A stretch of 64,000 nt of DNA from Gammaproteobacteria bacterium (GCA_022825505.1 JAJDWR010000083.1:1-64000), one strand, 5' to 3'; shown: positions 36,029 to 45,521, counted from the stretch's first letter. Made by a program: numbers and translations. The notes: generated from the sequence alone by a model not told the origin.

Positions 36029-36769
36029 ATGATGCGCCAAGCCGCGTTTGCACTGGGGATCGCGATCCCGTTTTTCGTGTCGCAAGGCTCCGCGCAGGAA
36101 ATTCCCCGCATGGCCGACGGGCGGCCTGATCTCCGGGGCATTTGGCAGACACTCAACACGGCCGACTGGGATATCCAGGACCATTCCGCCGAGCTCGGCG
36201 TGCCGGCCGGGCAGGGTGTCGTGGTGGGAAACGAACTGCCCTACCTGCCGGAGGCTCTCGCACAGCGCCGGGAGAACTACGAGAATCGGCTCACCGAAGA
36301 TCCGGTGGCGAAGTGCTTCATGCCGGGTGTGCCTCGCGTCACCTACCTGCCCTACCCGTTCCAGATCGTTCAGACGCCGGAACAGGTCACGATCCTCTAC
36401 GAATACGCGCACGTATTCCGCAACATCTACATCGGCAGCGAGCATCCGCCCGGGCCCATCCAGTGGTGGATGGGCGACTCCCGCGCACACTGGGAGGACG
36501 ACACGCTGGTGGTGGACGTCACTCATTTCACGGACCGGACCTGGTTCGACCGCTCGGGTAACTTCCACAGCGAGGATCTGCACGTGGTCGAGCGCTACAC
36601 GCTCACGGGCCCCGATCACATGACCTACGAGGCGACCATCGAGGACCCGCAGGTGTTCTCCAGGCCGTGGACCATGAGCATGCCCCTGTACCGCCGCCAG
36701 GAAAGCAACATGCAGATACTGGAGTACGAATGCGGCGCGTATCTCGAGGCGGCCCGGGACGCGGAGTAA
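36029..36769 (+). CDS. Secreted protein of unknown function (PDLRGIW family)
   Basis: 246 residues with a signal peptide (FALGIAIPFFVSQGSAQ). It belongs to a widespread but uncharacterised family recognised by GRPDLRGIW, YPFQIVQTPEQVTILYE, WMGDSRAHWEDDTLVVDV and TYEATIEDP. No catalytic residues are established. The ATG at 36029 is chosen over the GTG at 36014 because GGGAGG lies 7 bases upstream. The last 19 codons are repeated at 39232-39288. Neighbours of related secreted type (a cytochrome/propeller protein and a DUF6152-like protein) follow on the other strand. Confidence 0.85.
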   Translation: MMRQAAFALGIAIPFFVSQGSAQEIPRMADGRPDLRGIWQTLNTADWDIQDHSAELGVPAGQGVVVGNELPYLPEALAQRRENYENRLTEDPVAKCFMPGVPRVTYLPYPFQIVQTPEQVTILYEYAHVFRNIYIGSEHPPGPIQWWMGDSRAHWEDDTLVVDVTHFTDRTWFDRSGNFHSEDLHVVERYTLTGPDHMTYEATIEDPQVFSRPWTMSMPLYRRQESNMQILEYECGAYLEAARDAE

Positions 36770-36874
36770 ACCCGGCGACAACCGGGCCTCGCGCAGGGCA
36801 GTTCCAACGCCCGGATATTCCCGCGCCGGGCGACGCGGCCGAGAATTCCGGCGCCGGGCGTTCCCGCCGGGCGG

Positions 36875-38638
36875 TCAGTAATCCAGCGGCGCTCCCCGCA
36901 TCGGGTTCACGCCGTTGTGGAAGTTGCCCTGGTCGCGCACCGTGCGCGCCACGCCGTTTTCGTCGTAGTGAACCCACACGAGGCCGTGCGCATCGCCGTT
37001 CCCGGGCATGTCGATCTTCGTCATCAGCTCCCGGGATTCGGCGTCGTAGACGTAGAGCCGCCCCTCGGCGTTGCTCGTCGCCCACATCTCCCGGCCGTTG
37101 GGCGCCAGCAGCACATGGTCGACCATGTACCCGCCATAGAGAGTTTCCAGGTGCTGTCCGGACGCGGAATCGATGACCGTCAGCGTTCTGCCGAAATGGC
37201 CCGCGGCCTCGCCCTTGTCGGCAATCCACAGTTCGGTTTCGTCGGCGTTGAGCGTGCCGCCGTACGGACCGATCCCCGTGCCGTTCGTCCACACGACCTC
37301 GCCCGTGTCGATGTCCATCTTGGCCACGTTGGACAGGGTGTTGATGACGTAGATGTTTTCCCTGGAGGAATCGACCAGCGCCCAGTTGGGGCGGTACCCC
37401 GGAATCGGGAACTCGGCCTCGACCTCCCAGGTATCCGGATTGATCTTTGCGATCCAGTACGGGCGCATCGCCATGAGCCGGCCCTGGTACATGCTGACCG
37501 CGCCGAACATTCCGGTCCCCCGGCCGGGCGCATAGCCTGCCGGCTCCATGAGCGCGTAGATGTACTCGTAGTCCGGATCGGTCCACACCGTGTAGGCGAA
37601 GCCGCCCAGATCGACATCCAGGATTCCACCGACGATCTCGTCCGAATCGGGGTCCAGCAGCATCAGCGCAAGCCCGCCCTGATCCCGGCCGAACATGTCC
37701 AGAAGCACGTAATCGCGGAAGACCTGGCCGTGGTGCAGACGGCCGCCGATATCCAGTTGCACGATGGGCTGCAGCGTCACCGCGTCCACCTTGATCAGGG
37801 TCGCGGAGGTGGCGAGCCTGTTCAACCCGACAGGCCGGGCCGAATCGACAGGAACCGCCTCGTCCGGCGGACGCGGCCCGACGATGTAGACAAAGCGACC
37901 GTCCGGCGACATCACCGTCGTGTGAACGGCTCCGCGCAACGACTCGGGCAGCATGTAGCTGGCAATCACCTCGTGGGTCTCGGCGTCGCCGACCACGACC
38001 GCGCTGCTCGCCGGCAACCGGTAACCCTCGAACAGGACAGCCGGCCGGCTCGCCGCCCCGATGTTCTCGTAGAAATAGGTCCTGCCCGGCTCCGGCGTGA
38101 ATTTCGGCTCGCCCGGGTCGTAGGTCGCCAGCACCTGGACGTCGTAGTGGCTCAGCAGACTGCCTTCCTGCGAGCGGCGCGTCCAGGTCGCCTGCAGGGA
38201 CTCGAACGTCTCGATGGCTTCGATCTGCAGATCGCGCTCCGTCTTGACGAACTGGATTTCCGAGCCCCGGTTGGCCCTCACCGTCTCCAGGTTGCCGAGC
38301 CATGTTTGCGGCAACTGCGGCTCGAGCGGCAGGTCGGCGAGGGTGCGAACGTACATGGAAATCGCAACGAGATCGTCGTCGGAGGGGTCCATCTGGCTGA
38401 CGATGACCCCCATGACGGGATTGTTTTCCAGCTGATCGAAAATGTCGACGGGCGTCGGGCCGAACAGAAGACTGGGTCCCACCAATCCCTCTCCCGTTGC
38501 GGCGTGGCACAGGTGGCAGCCGATATCGGCGTGGAAGAGTTCCCGCCCCTGGTCGACGAGATCGTTCATGTCCTGTGACCGGGCGCTGCCGGTAGCCAGC
38601 ATTACACCGGCCAGAAGCGCGAGTGATCTTTCATGCAT
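36875..38638 (-). CDS. Periplasmic cytochrome c / beta-propeller protein
   Basis: 587 residues, signal peptide (LLAGVMLATGSARSQD). A single cytochrome c domain (CHLCH near residue 40, with ATGEGLVGP) is followed by a long segment of YncE/lactonase-like propeller repeats (VMSPDGRFVYIVG, YVYDAESRELMTKIDM, WIADKGEAAG). Such fusions are probably redox proteins or substrate-binding oxidase subunits; substrate unknown. It lies upstream of nothing on its strand and 18 bases downstream of the DUF6152-like gene, forming a two-gene operon. Confidence 0.85.
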   Translation of the reverse strand: MHERSLALLAGVMLATGSARSQDMNDLVDQGRELFHADIGCHLCHAATGEGLVGPSLLFGPTPVDIFDQLENNPVMGVIVSQMDPSDDDLVAISMYVRTLADLPLEPQLPQTWLGNLETVRANRGSEIQFVKTERDLQIEAIETFESLQATWTRRSQEGSLLSHYDVQVLATYDPGEPKFTPEPGRTYFYENIGAASRPAVLFEGYRLPASSAVVVGDAETHEVIASYMLPESLRGAVHTTVMSPDGRFVYIVGPRPPDEAVPVDSARPVGLNRLATSATLIKVDAVTLQPIVQLDIGGRLHHGQVFRDYVLLDMFGRDQGGLALMLLDPDSDEIVGGILDVDLGGFAYTVWTDPDYEYIYALMEPAGYAPGRGTGMFGAVSMYQGRLMAMRPYWIAKINPDTWEVEAEFPIPGYRPNWALVDSSRENIYVINTLSNVAKMDIDTGEVVWTNGTGIGPYGGTLNADETELWIADKGEAAGHFGRTLTVIDSASGQHLETLYGGYMVDHVLLAPNGREMWATSNAEGRLYVYDAESRELMTKIDMPGNGDAHGLVWVHYDENGVARTVRDQGNFHNGVNPMRGAPLDY

Positions 38639-38656
38639 CGGGATGCTTCCTTGTGG

Positions 38657-39130
38657 TCAGATGATCCTGTGCATGTGACGGGACAGGCTGTCTCCGGCAG
38701 GATCGACAGGAAACAATCGCCTCACATTGTGCAGGTAAATGAAGCCTTCCCTGCGGTGTTCGGCGGCGCGCAGGTACAGGGTATTCTCGCGATAGCGGGT
38801 ATGGCGGCTGGGGTCGACCGCCACGAGAATCCGGTCGCCAGGGATGAACGTATCGTGATCGAAGCCGAGATCGATGAGTTCCCGCCGGTTGTCCATCTCG
38901 AGCGTCCACGTTTGCCCGATTTCGATTCCGTCAATCGCCTGCCCGTCCGGGATGTCCGTAATCTCGACGAACATGAGTGGATGCGGATAGATCAGCTCGA
39001 AATTCCTTACTTCCACCTCGGCAGTGAATCGTCTCAGGTCATCGTAGACCCCAATGACGTTGTGGTGCCCCAGGGCGGAAACGGCCCATAGCATGATGAC
39101 CGTGTGTGCGAACAGCCGAACCATCTGCAT
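38657..39130 (-). CDS. DUF6152-like secreted protein
   Basis: 157 residues with a short N-terminal hydrophobic stretch (FAHTVIMLWAVSALGHHNV). The HH pair after cleavage, the NPHP-like IYPHPLMFVEI and the terminal GDRILVAVDPSR pattern fit DUF6152, a family of unknown function common next to PDLRGIW-type proteins. Cofactor binding is unknown. First gene of the operon with the cytochrome/propeller gene. Confidence 0.78.
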   Translation of the reverse strand: MQMVRLFAHTVIMLWAVSALGHHNVIGVYDDLRRFTAEVEVRNFELIYPHPLMFVEITDIPDGQAIDGIEIGQTWTLEMDNRRELIDLGFDHDTFIPGDRILVAVDPSRHTRYRENTLYLRAAEHRREGFIYLHNVRRLFPVDPAGDSLSRHMHRII

Positions 39131-39231
39131 GCGACCAACACCCCGTACGCCAGCCCGAAAGTGCAGCCTACCATGCCGGCAATGGTTTGAGCGTCAACCC
39201 GGCTGGGACACGGGCCCCGGTCAGGCGCGCT

Positions 39232-39288
39232 CAGATACTCGAATACGAATGTGGCGCGTATCTCGAGGCGGCCCGCGACGCGGAGTAA
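39232..39288 (+). pseudogene. Copy of the 3' end of the 36029-36769 gene
   Basis: 53 of 57 bases match 36713-36769, in the same frame and ending at the same TAA. All four differences are synonymous (Leu, Glu, Cys, Arg codons), so this is the tail of a homologue that evolved under protein selection and then lost its body. Confidence 0.8.
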
Positions 39289-39394
39289 TTGCGCCGCAGA
39301 GAGATAAGCCAGGCAACCAGTAATCGGGCGCAGCGCCCCGCCCGGAATTTCACCGGCGGCCTGGATCGTTTCGGAATCCAGTACATGGACATTC

Positions 39395-39450
39395 TATGCG
39401 CAGTTTTTCTTGCGCATATAGTTGCAAATTGCGTATATAATTTGCGCATA
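39395..39450. promoter_or_regulatory. TTGCGYATA motif array upstream of the Fic gene
   Basis: TATGCGCA (39395-39402) and TGCGCATA (39411-39418) form a perfect inverted repeat. Further copies TTGCGTATA (39429) and TTGCGCATA (39442) follow as direct repeats. They precede the Fic ATG by 50-100 bases and are a good candidate operator, perhaps for the Fic protein's own winged helix. Confidence 0.6.
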
Positions 39451-39500
39451 GGCCGTTTATGTGGCGCAATGGCGCCTATACGCAATAATTCAGCTTCAAT

Positions 39501-40904
39501 ATGGCGCGACGAATTTCGGAACAACGACTGCAGGACATCCTTCGGGCGGTGCAACAGCACCCCGATGGAGTGACTGCCCGGCGGCTGTTGGAGTCGTTGG
39601 GGGACGATATCCCGCTCAGAACGTTGCAATACCGGATAAAGACGCTGGTCGACGACGGGCGACTGATCATGGAGGGATCGGGACGTTGGGCGCGTTACCG
39701 GGCGCCGAAGGCGATTGTTGCGTCGGCCGGTGCATTTGTCGGCGAAGGTTCCCTTGGCGGTGCGAGAGGGTACGCGCTCCCGCCGTTTTCGGACGACGGC
39801 GCCAGGATTCGCGAATACGTCCACCAGCCGATTCAGGCCCGTCAACCGGTGGGTTACGACGGCGACTTCCTCGATTCGTACCGGCCAAACGAGACTTTCT
39901 ATCTTTCGCCGGACGAACGTTCGCGGCTCCGGGAGATCGGTACGACCGAATCGACCCGACAGCCCGCCGGCACGTATGCCAGACAAGTGTTGAACAGACT
40001 CCTGATTCCCCTGTCGTGGAATTCGAGCCGCCTGGAGGGCAACACCTACTCGCTGCTCGAAACCCATCGCCTCATCCGAGCCGGCGAAGAGGCGGAGGGG
40101 AAGGACCGTCTGGACGCACAGATGATCCTCAACCACAAGGACGCCATCGAGCTACTTGTGGAGTACGCGGACGATATTGGTTTCAACCGCTACACGCTCT
40201 TCAACCTTCACGCGGCGCTGGCGGACGGATTGCTTCCCGATCCCGAGGCGGTCGGGAGGCTGAGGTTGATAGGCGTTGGCATCGGGGGATCGGTTTATCA
40301 TCCGCTTGCGATTCCGCAACGGGTCGAAGAGCGCTTCGACCAGGTTCTCGCCACCGCTTCAGGCATTGAGGACCCATTCGAACAGGCTTTTTTTGCGATG
40401 GTTCATCTTCCCTACCTGCAACCGTTCGAAGACGTCAACAAGCGCGTGTCCAGACTTGCCGCAAACATTCCGTTGATCAAGGCCAATCTGTCGCCGCTTT
40501 CGTTCGACGATGTGCCCCGCAGCATGTACACGGAAGCCATTTTGGGCGTCTATGAGCTGAACCGCACCGAGTTGCTCCGGGATGTATTTCTCTGGGCGTA
40601 CGAACGCTCTGCCGCGCGCTATGGCGCCGTGCGCCAGACGCTGGGAGAACCCGACCCGTTTCGGATGCGGCACCGGGCAGCGCTGCGCGATCTCATCGGC
40701 ACGGTCATCCGCGGGCGCATGGGCAAAAGGCAGGCCGGCGCCCATGTCCGCGACTGGTCGGCCAGGCACCTCGGCGAGTCCGGACGCGAGAAATTTCGCC
40801 GGATCGCCGAGCAGGAACTCCTCAGCCTGCACCCCGGCAACTTTGCCCGCTACCGGGTCACTCCCGGCGAGTTCGACGCATGGCAGACAGAATGGAACGA
40901 GTGA
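39501..40904 (+). CDS. Fic-family protein with N-terminal winged helix
   Basis: 467 residues. The N-terminal 75 residues form a winged-helix-like domain. The central part has the inhibitory-helix pattern SSRLEGN (residues 175-181), typical of Fic proteins that restrain themselves. The active-site loop is HLPYLQPFEDVNKR (302-315): the His and the PFED-N-R core are there, but Asn replaces the first Gly-x-Gly positions of the standard HPFxxGNGR. Fic enzymes transfer AMP or other groups to target proteins; activity here is uncertain. A repeat array lies upstream. Part of the cargo separating tatA from tatBC. Confidence 0.85.
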   Translation: MARRISEQRLQDILRAVQQHPDGVTARRLLESLGDDIPLRTLQYRIKTLVDDGRLIMEGSGRWARYRAPKAIVASAGAFVGEGSLGGARGYALPPFSDDGARIREYVHQPIQARQPVGYDGDFLDSYRPNETFYLSPDERSRLREIGTTESTRQPAGTYARQVLNRLLIPLSWNSSRLEGNTYSLLETHRLIRAGEEAEGKDRLDAQMILNHKDAIELLVEYADDIGFNRYTLFNLHAALADGLLPDPEAVGRLRLIGVGIGGSVYHPLAIPQRVEERFDQVLATASGIEDPFEQAFFAMVHLPYLQPFEDVNKRVSRLAANIPLIKANLSPLSFDDVPRSMYTEAILGVYELNRTELLRDVFLWAYERSAARYGAVRQTLGEPDPFRMRHRAALRDLIGTVIRGRMGKRQAGAHVRDWSARHLGESGREKFRRIAEQELLSLHPGNFARYRVTPGEFDAWQTEWNE

Positions 40905-41057
40905 CCGGCGGAACCGCTTTCATGTGCGACGGCCCGATACACTTGCTCGTACCCGATAAAGTGAACGCCTGCCTGGAAGTCCAGGCTACCACGGTCGTCA
41001 GGGTTGTCGATCCCGCCACCTGCGCCCACGCACACCAGAGCAGGCATAATTGCACCC

Positions 41058-42503
41058 ATGAACACGAACAACGTGATCGACGCACGGCAGGCTCAGGCGC
41101 TCGTTGCAGGCGAGTTCGACGACTCGATCGTCCCGGCGCTCGTCGATTACATCAGGATTCCGAACAAATCGCCGGACTTTGACCCCGACTGGGCGAGCAA
41201 CGGCCACATGCATGAAGCGATGGATCTCATCGTCGAGTGGTGCCGGGAACATCCGGTCAACGGCATGGAACTGGAGGTGGTCGAGCTTCCGGGCCGAACG
41301 CCGCTACTCTTCATCGAGATACCGGGCGGGATCGACGACACGGTCCTCCTCTACGGCCACATGGACAAGCAGCCCGAGATGACCGGCTGGAACGAGGGGC
41401 TCGGCCCCTGGACGCCTGTTCTGCGCGGCGACAGGCTCTACGGGCGCGGCGGCGCCGACGACGGTTACTCGACGTTCTCGTCGCTCCTGGCGCTGCGGAT
41501 ATTGCAGGAACAGGGGATACCCCATGCACGCTGCGTCGTGATCATCGAGGGCAGCGAGGAAAGCGGCAGTCCCGACCTGCCCTTCTACATCGATCACCTG
41601 CGCGGCCGCATCGGCGAACCGAGCCTCGTCGTTTGCCTGGACTCCGGCGCCGGAAATTACGATCAGCTCTGGTGCACGACGTCGCTGCGCGGCATGGTCA
41701 CCGGCAATCTGCACGTCGACGTGATCCGGGAAGGCGTCCATTCGGGCGACGCGGGCGGCGTCGTCCCGTCGAGCTTTCGAGTGTTGCGCATTCTGCTTTC
41801 GCGGCTCGAGAACGAGACGGACGGCAGGATTCTGCCGAACTGGCTGCATGCGGAAATTCCCGGGCAACGCGTCGAGCAGGCGCGCGCCGCCACCGAAGTC
41901 ATCGGCGACCGGCTCTGGGCACGTTTCCCGTGGCACGACGGCGTGCAGCCGATGGCCGGCGATCCGGTCGAGCTCGTGTTGAACCGCACCTGGCGCCCGG
42001 CGCTTGCGATTACGGGCGCAGGCGGCCTGCCGGACATCGGCAACGCCGGCAACACGTTGCGGCCCGGAACGTCGGTCCGAGTGAGCCTCAGGCTGCCGCC
42101 GGGCATTTCGGGAGAAGATGCCGCCGCGCAACTGACGGAGCTGCTGACGCAAGACCCGCCGCACGGCGCCCGGGTCCGCTTTGCGGCAGTGGGCAATGAT
42201 GGCTGGAACGCACCGCCGCTCGCAGCCTGGCTCGAAGCGGCGCTGCTCGAATCGTCACAGACCTATTTCGGCAAACCCTCCATGTACATGGGCGAAGGCG
42301 GAACGATTCCATTCATGGCGATGCTCGGCGCGGAGTTTCCGAACGCTCAATTCCTGGTGACGGGCGTACTCGGCCCGGAGTCCAATGCCCACGGGCCAAA
42401 CGAGTTCCTGCATATCCCGACAGCACAGAAGCTGACCTGCTGCGTCGCCGAAACGCTCCGGCAGCATGCTCTTCGAGACGGAGACGACGCCGGGACATTT
42501 TGA
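41058..42503 (+). CDS. M20-family metallopeptidase
   Basis: 481 residues, cytoplasmic. Zinc-site motifs are present: YGHMDKQPE (His and Asp), GRGGADDGYS (bridging Asp), EGSEESGS (catalytic Glu pair) and a C-terminal HGPNEFLHI (His). These are of the M20 dipeptidase/ArgE/CPG2 superfamily, which hydrolyses peptides or N-acyl amino acids. Length fits the M20 dipeptidase branch. The ATG at 41058 follows about 150 bases of intergenic sequence after the Fic gene. Substrate not predictable. Confidence 0.9.
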   Translation: MNTNNVIDARQAQALVAGEFDDSIVPALVDYIRIPNKSPDFDPDWASNGHMHEAMDLIVEWCREHPVNGMELEVVELPGRTPLLFIEIPGGIDDTVLLYGHMDKQPEMTGWNEGLGPWTPVLRGDRLYGRGGADDGYSTFSSLLALRILQEQGIPHARCVVIIEGSEESGSPDLPFYIDHLRGRIGEPSLVVCLDSGAGNYDQLWCTTSLRGMVTGNLHVDVIREGVHSGDAGGVVPSSFRVLRILLSRLENETDGRILPNWLHAEIPGQRVEQARAATEVIGDRLWARFPWHDGVQPMAGDPVELVLNRTWRPALAITGAGGLPDIGNAGNTLRPGTSVRVSLRLPPGISGEDAAAQLTELLTQDPPHGARVRFAAVGNDGWNAPPLAAWLEAALLESSQTYFGKPSMYMGEGGTIPFMAMLGAEFPNAQFLVTGVLGPESNAHGPNEFLHIPTAQKLTCCVAETLRQHALRDGDDAGTF

Positions 42504-42661
42504 CGATCAGCGCCAGGAACGCCTTGCGCCCGGTGCGGTAGGCCCGGACGCCGAAGATCGAGAGATTGCGGTCCCAAAATACGGTATCTTTGGGTCCGAC
42601 AGGTCAACTGACTCGATCGCAGTCGGGTGAGAACCTGTCTGCGGGAGAGGATGACCATTCA

Positions 42662-43150
42662 ATGTTCGACGTCGGCTTCTGGGAACTGCTGCTGATCTTC
42701 GGGATGGGGCTCATGATTCTGGGCCCGGAACGCATGCCGCGGGTGGCCGCCCAGGTCGGCCGCTGGATCGGCAAGGCCCAGAGAACCGCCAACCAGTTTC
42801 GCCGCAAGCTGCAACGGGAACTGGAGCTGGAAGACCTGGTGCGTGACGGCATCGTGCCGCGGCATCGCCCGGCGGCGCGGCCGAAGACCACAACGAGAAC
42901 GGGCAATACACCCACCACGGTTCCGGCCAACGCCAGCAAGTCCGACGCGGAAAAAGAGTCGGAGGCGTTGAAAGAGGCAACCGCGGCTGCGAGCGCAGCG
43001 CCGGAGTCGACGGAACAGGCTTCGGGCGATACCACCGAATCACGGCAGCGTCAGCAGCCCGTGGGCGACCCGGACTCCGCCGCCGAACCGTCCCGGGCGT
43101 CGGCCGGGGATGGCGACGCGCCCGAGGCCCGCGAGGCCGAATCGCCATGA
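42662..43150 (+). CDS. tatB: Sec-independent translocase protein TatB
   Basis: 162 residues. MFDVGFWELLLIFGMGLMILGPERMP is the TatB membrane helix plus hinge, with Glu at the conserved early position. An amphipathic helix (VAAQVGRWIGKAQRTANQFR) and a long low-complexity acidic tail follow. TatB forms the receptor with TatC. The start at 42662 is set by homology and GGGAGAGG upstream. It overlaps tatC by four bases. tatA is 6.7 kb upstream. Confidence 0.92.
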   Translation: MFDVGFWELLLIFGMGLMILGPERMPRVAAQVGRWIGKAQRTANQFRRKLQRELELEDLVRDGIVPRHRPAARPKTTTRTGNTPTTVPANASKSDAEKESEALKEATAAASAAPESTEQASGDTTESRQRQQPVGDPDSAAEPSRASAGDGDAPEAREAESP

Positions 43151-43938
43151 CCCCGCCCGAAACGCCGGGCGAGGAAGAACAACTCGCCGAGGGAACGCTT
43201 CTCTCCCACCTGGTCGAACTCCGGACCCGCCTGATTCGCGCCGCCGCGGCGATACTGGTCATCTTCATTGCGCTGGTACCCTTCGCCGAGCGTGTATTCA
43301 CGCTCATCGCGACGCCTCTGATGGAGCGGCTTCCCGAGGGCGCCACCATGATCGCCACCCAGGTGGCCTCGCCCTTCCTGACGCCGTTCAAGATGTGCCT
43401 GTTCGTCGCCGTGTTCCTTGCAATGCCCGTCGTGTTGTACCAGGCATGGCAGTTCGTGGCGCCGGGGTTGTACCGCAAGGAAAAGCGCTTCGCCTTCCCG
43501 CTGCTGTTTGCGAGCATCGTGCTCTTCTACACGGGCGTGTCCTTCGCGTATTTCGTGGTCTTTCCGCTGATGTTTTCGTTCTTCGCAGCGGTATCGCCGG
43601 AAGGCGTGACCATGATGACCGACATCGCAGCGTACCTGGACTTCATCCTCACCATCTTTTTCGCGTTCGGCATAGCCTTCGAGGTTCCCATCGTGACCGT
43701 AATGCTGGTGTGGAGCGGACTGGTCTCCACCCAGACCCTCAAGAAGGCGCGCCCGTTCGTGTTTCTCGGGGCGTTCGTGGCCGGCATGCTGCTGACCCCT
43801 CCGGACGCCATCTCCCAGACGCTGCTCGCCGTTCCCGTCTACCTCCTGTATGAAAGCGGACTCATCCTTGCCCGGTTCCTGGTCACCCCGGGCGAGGCAG
43901 CCGAAGACCCCGAGAAAGCGGGAGAATCAGCAGGATGA
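43147..43938 (+). CDS. tatC: Sec-independent translocase protein TatC
   Basis: 263 residues, six membrane helices. Family hallmarks include LLSHLVELRTRLIRA at the start, FAYFVVFPLMFSFF and the conserved Glu in FGIAFEVPIV. It recognises twin-arginine signals. ATGA overlaps with tatB before it and with the POT transporter gene after it, so the three are one operon. Confidence 0.95.
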   Translation: MTPPETPGEEEQLAEGTLLSHLVELRTRLIRAAAAILVIFIALVPFAERVFTLIATPLMERLPEGATMIATQVASPFLTPFKMCLFVAVFLAMPVVLYQAWQFVAPGLYRKEKRFAFPLLFASIVLFYTGVSFAYFVVFPLMFSFFAAVSPEGVTMMTDIAAYLDFILTIFFAFGIAFEVPIVTVMLVWSGLVSTQTLKKARPFVFLGAFVAGMLLTPPDAISQTLLAVPVYLLYESGLILARFLVTPGEAAEDPEKAGESAG

Positions 43939-45452
43939 CACCTCCTTCAGCCCCATCCGCCGGCGCAGCCGTACTGCCCGGACAACCCGAAGCCACGTGG
44001 GTAGGACACCCGCGCGGACTCCTCACGCTCTTCATGACGGAGATGTGGGAACGTTTCAGCTACTACGGCATGAGGGCGCTGCTGGTGCTGTTCATGGTCG
44101 CGGCCATCCAGGACGGCGGCATGGGGTTGACGGACCAGACCGCCGTGGCGATCTACGGGCTGTATACCGCCGCGGTCTACCTGCTGTCCCTGCCCGGCGG
44201 CTGGATGGCCGACCGGCTGCTGGGCGCCCAGCGCGCCATCTGGTACGGCGGCATCGTCATCATGAGCGGGCACTTCACCCTCGCCATTCCCGGAGTCCCG
44301 ACGTTCTTTCTCGGGCTGGTGCTGATCGCGCTCGGCACCGGTCTGCTCAAGCCGAACATCAGCGCGGTGGTCGGCGAGCTTTACCAGCCGGGCGACCCGC
44401 GGCGGGACGGCGGCTTCACGATCTATTACATGGGCATCAACGTGGGCGCCTTCATGGGGCCTCTGGCCTGCGGCTGGCTGGCCACGCAGAACTGGCACTA
44501 CGGATTCGCCGCGGCGGGCGTCGGCATGCTGTTCGGGCTGATCCAGTTCGCGCTGACGCGCAAGAACATGGGGACAGCCGGCCTCGAGCCCGCCCGCGCC
44601 GCCGGTGACGATGCCGCCTACGCGCGCCGCGCCTGGCTTGGCGTGTCGGCGGCGCTGGCAGTGGTCGGGGTACTTCTGATCGGCGGATTGACGGGCCTGA
44701 TTCGATACGACGCCGTCAGCCTTTCCCAAAACGCCAGCTACGCCATCGTTCTTGTCACCGCAGCCTTTTTTGCCTACGTCCTCGGCCTTGGTGGACTGAA
44801 CTCCTCAGAGCGTGGCCGGGTGATCGTCATCGCCGTGCTGATCTTCGCGGCGACGGTGTTCTGGGCCGGATTCGAGCAGGCGGGTTCATCCCTCAACCTG
44901 TTCGCCGAACGGTATACGGTGCGCGATTTTGGCAACTTCACCGTGCCCGCGACCTGGTTCCAGTCGCTGAACGCGGGGTTCATCCTCATTCTTGCGCCGC
45001 TCTATTCCATGCTCTGGCTGGCCCTGGCCACGCGCAAGCTGGATCCCAACCCGATTCTCAAGATGGCCATGGGCCTCATCATGCTCGGGCTGGGGTTTGC
45101 AGTGATGATCTTTGCCGCCCAACTGGTCGTTCAAGGCAATACGGTACTGCCAACCTGGCTCATCTTCACCTACCTGCTTCATACGATGGGCGAGCTGGCA
45201 CTGAGCCCGGTGGGCCTGAGCGCCGTCACGAAGCTGTCGCCAAGGCGCTACGTGGGCCAGATGATGGGGGCGTGGTTCCTGGCGGCGTCCCTGGGGGCCA
45301 TCCTGGCAGGCCTGATCGCAGGCGAGTTCCGTGCCGACGCGATAGAGACGATGCCCGGACTGTACACGCAGATCGTGCTGACCTCGGTGGGCATCGGGTT
45401 GCTTCTTGTCGTCGTGTCAATTGTATTCAAACGGGCGAGAATCGGCGATTGA
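43935..45452 (+). CDS. POT/PTR2 family proton-dependent peptide transporter
   Basis: 505 residues with about 12-14 helices. The POT signatures are clear: FMTEMWERFSYYGMRALLVLF (ExxERFxYY), GGWMADRLLGAQRAIW and FTIYYMGINVGAF. It imports di- and tripeptides with protons across the inner membrane. Its ATG overlaps the tatC stop. A peptidase (41058-42503) lies on the other side of tatBC. Confidence 0.93.
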   Translation: MTPPSAPSAGAAVLPGQPEATWVGHPRGLLTLFMTEMWERFSYYGMRALLVLFMVAAIQDGGMGLTDQTAVAIYGLYTAAVYLLSLPGGWMADRLLGAQRAIWYGGIVIMSGHFTLAIPGVPTFFLGLVLIALGTGLLKPNISAVVGELYQPGDPRRDGGFTIYYMGINVGAFMGPLACGWLATQNWHYGFAAAGVGMLFGLIQFALTRKNMGTAGLEPARAAGDDAAYARRAWLGVSAALAVVGVLLIGGLTGLIRYDAVSLSQNASYAIVLVTAAFFAYVLGLGGLNSSERGRVIVIAVLIFAATVFWAGFEQAGSSLNLFAERYTVRDFGNFTVPATWFQSLNAGFILILAPLYSMLWLALATRKLDPNPILKMAMGLIMLGLGFAVMIFAAQLVVQGNTVLPTWLIFTYLLHTMGELALSPVGLSAVTKLSPRRYVGQMMGAWFLAASLGAILAGLIAGEFRADAIETMPGLYTQIVLTSVGIGLLLVVVSIVFKRARIGD

Positions 45453-45521
45453 CGGGTTACCATTGGGGGCGTCAAATCGGAGACATGCGCAGAACATGAG
45501 GATTTCCGAGGCACTGAACCG

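Larger units (their letters stand above)
39131..39500. other. Mostly non-coding stretch before the Fic gene
   Basis: Holds the DUF6152-like promoter at its left, the gene-tail remnant 39232-39288, and an AT-rich motif array 39395-39450 just before the Fic gene. No intact gene was seen. Confidence 0.6.

Noticed and set aside
36603..38510. 635-codon minus-strand frame overlapping the cytochrome/propeller gene
   Set aside because: Same strand, other frame; lacks haem motif, signal peptide and propeller repeats that the 36875-38638 frame has.
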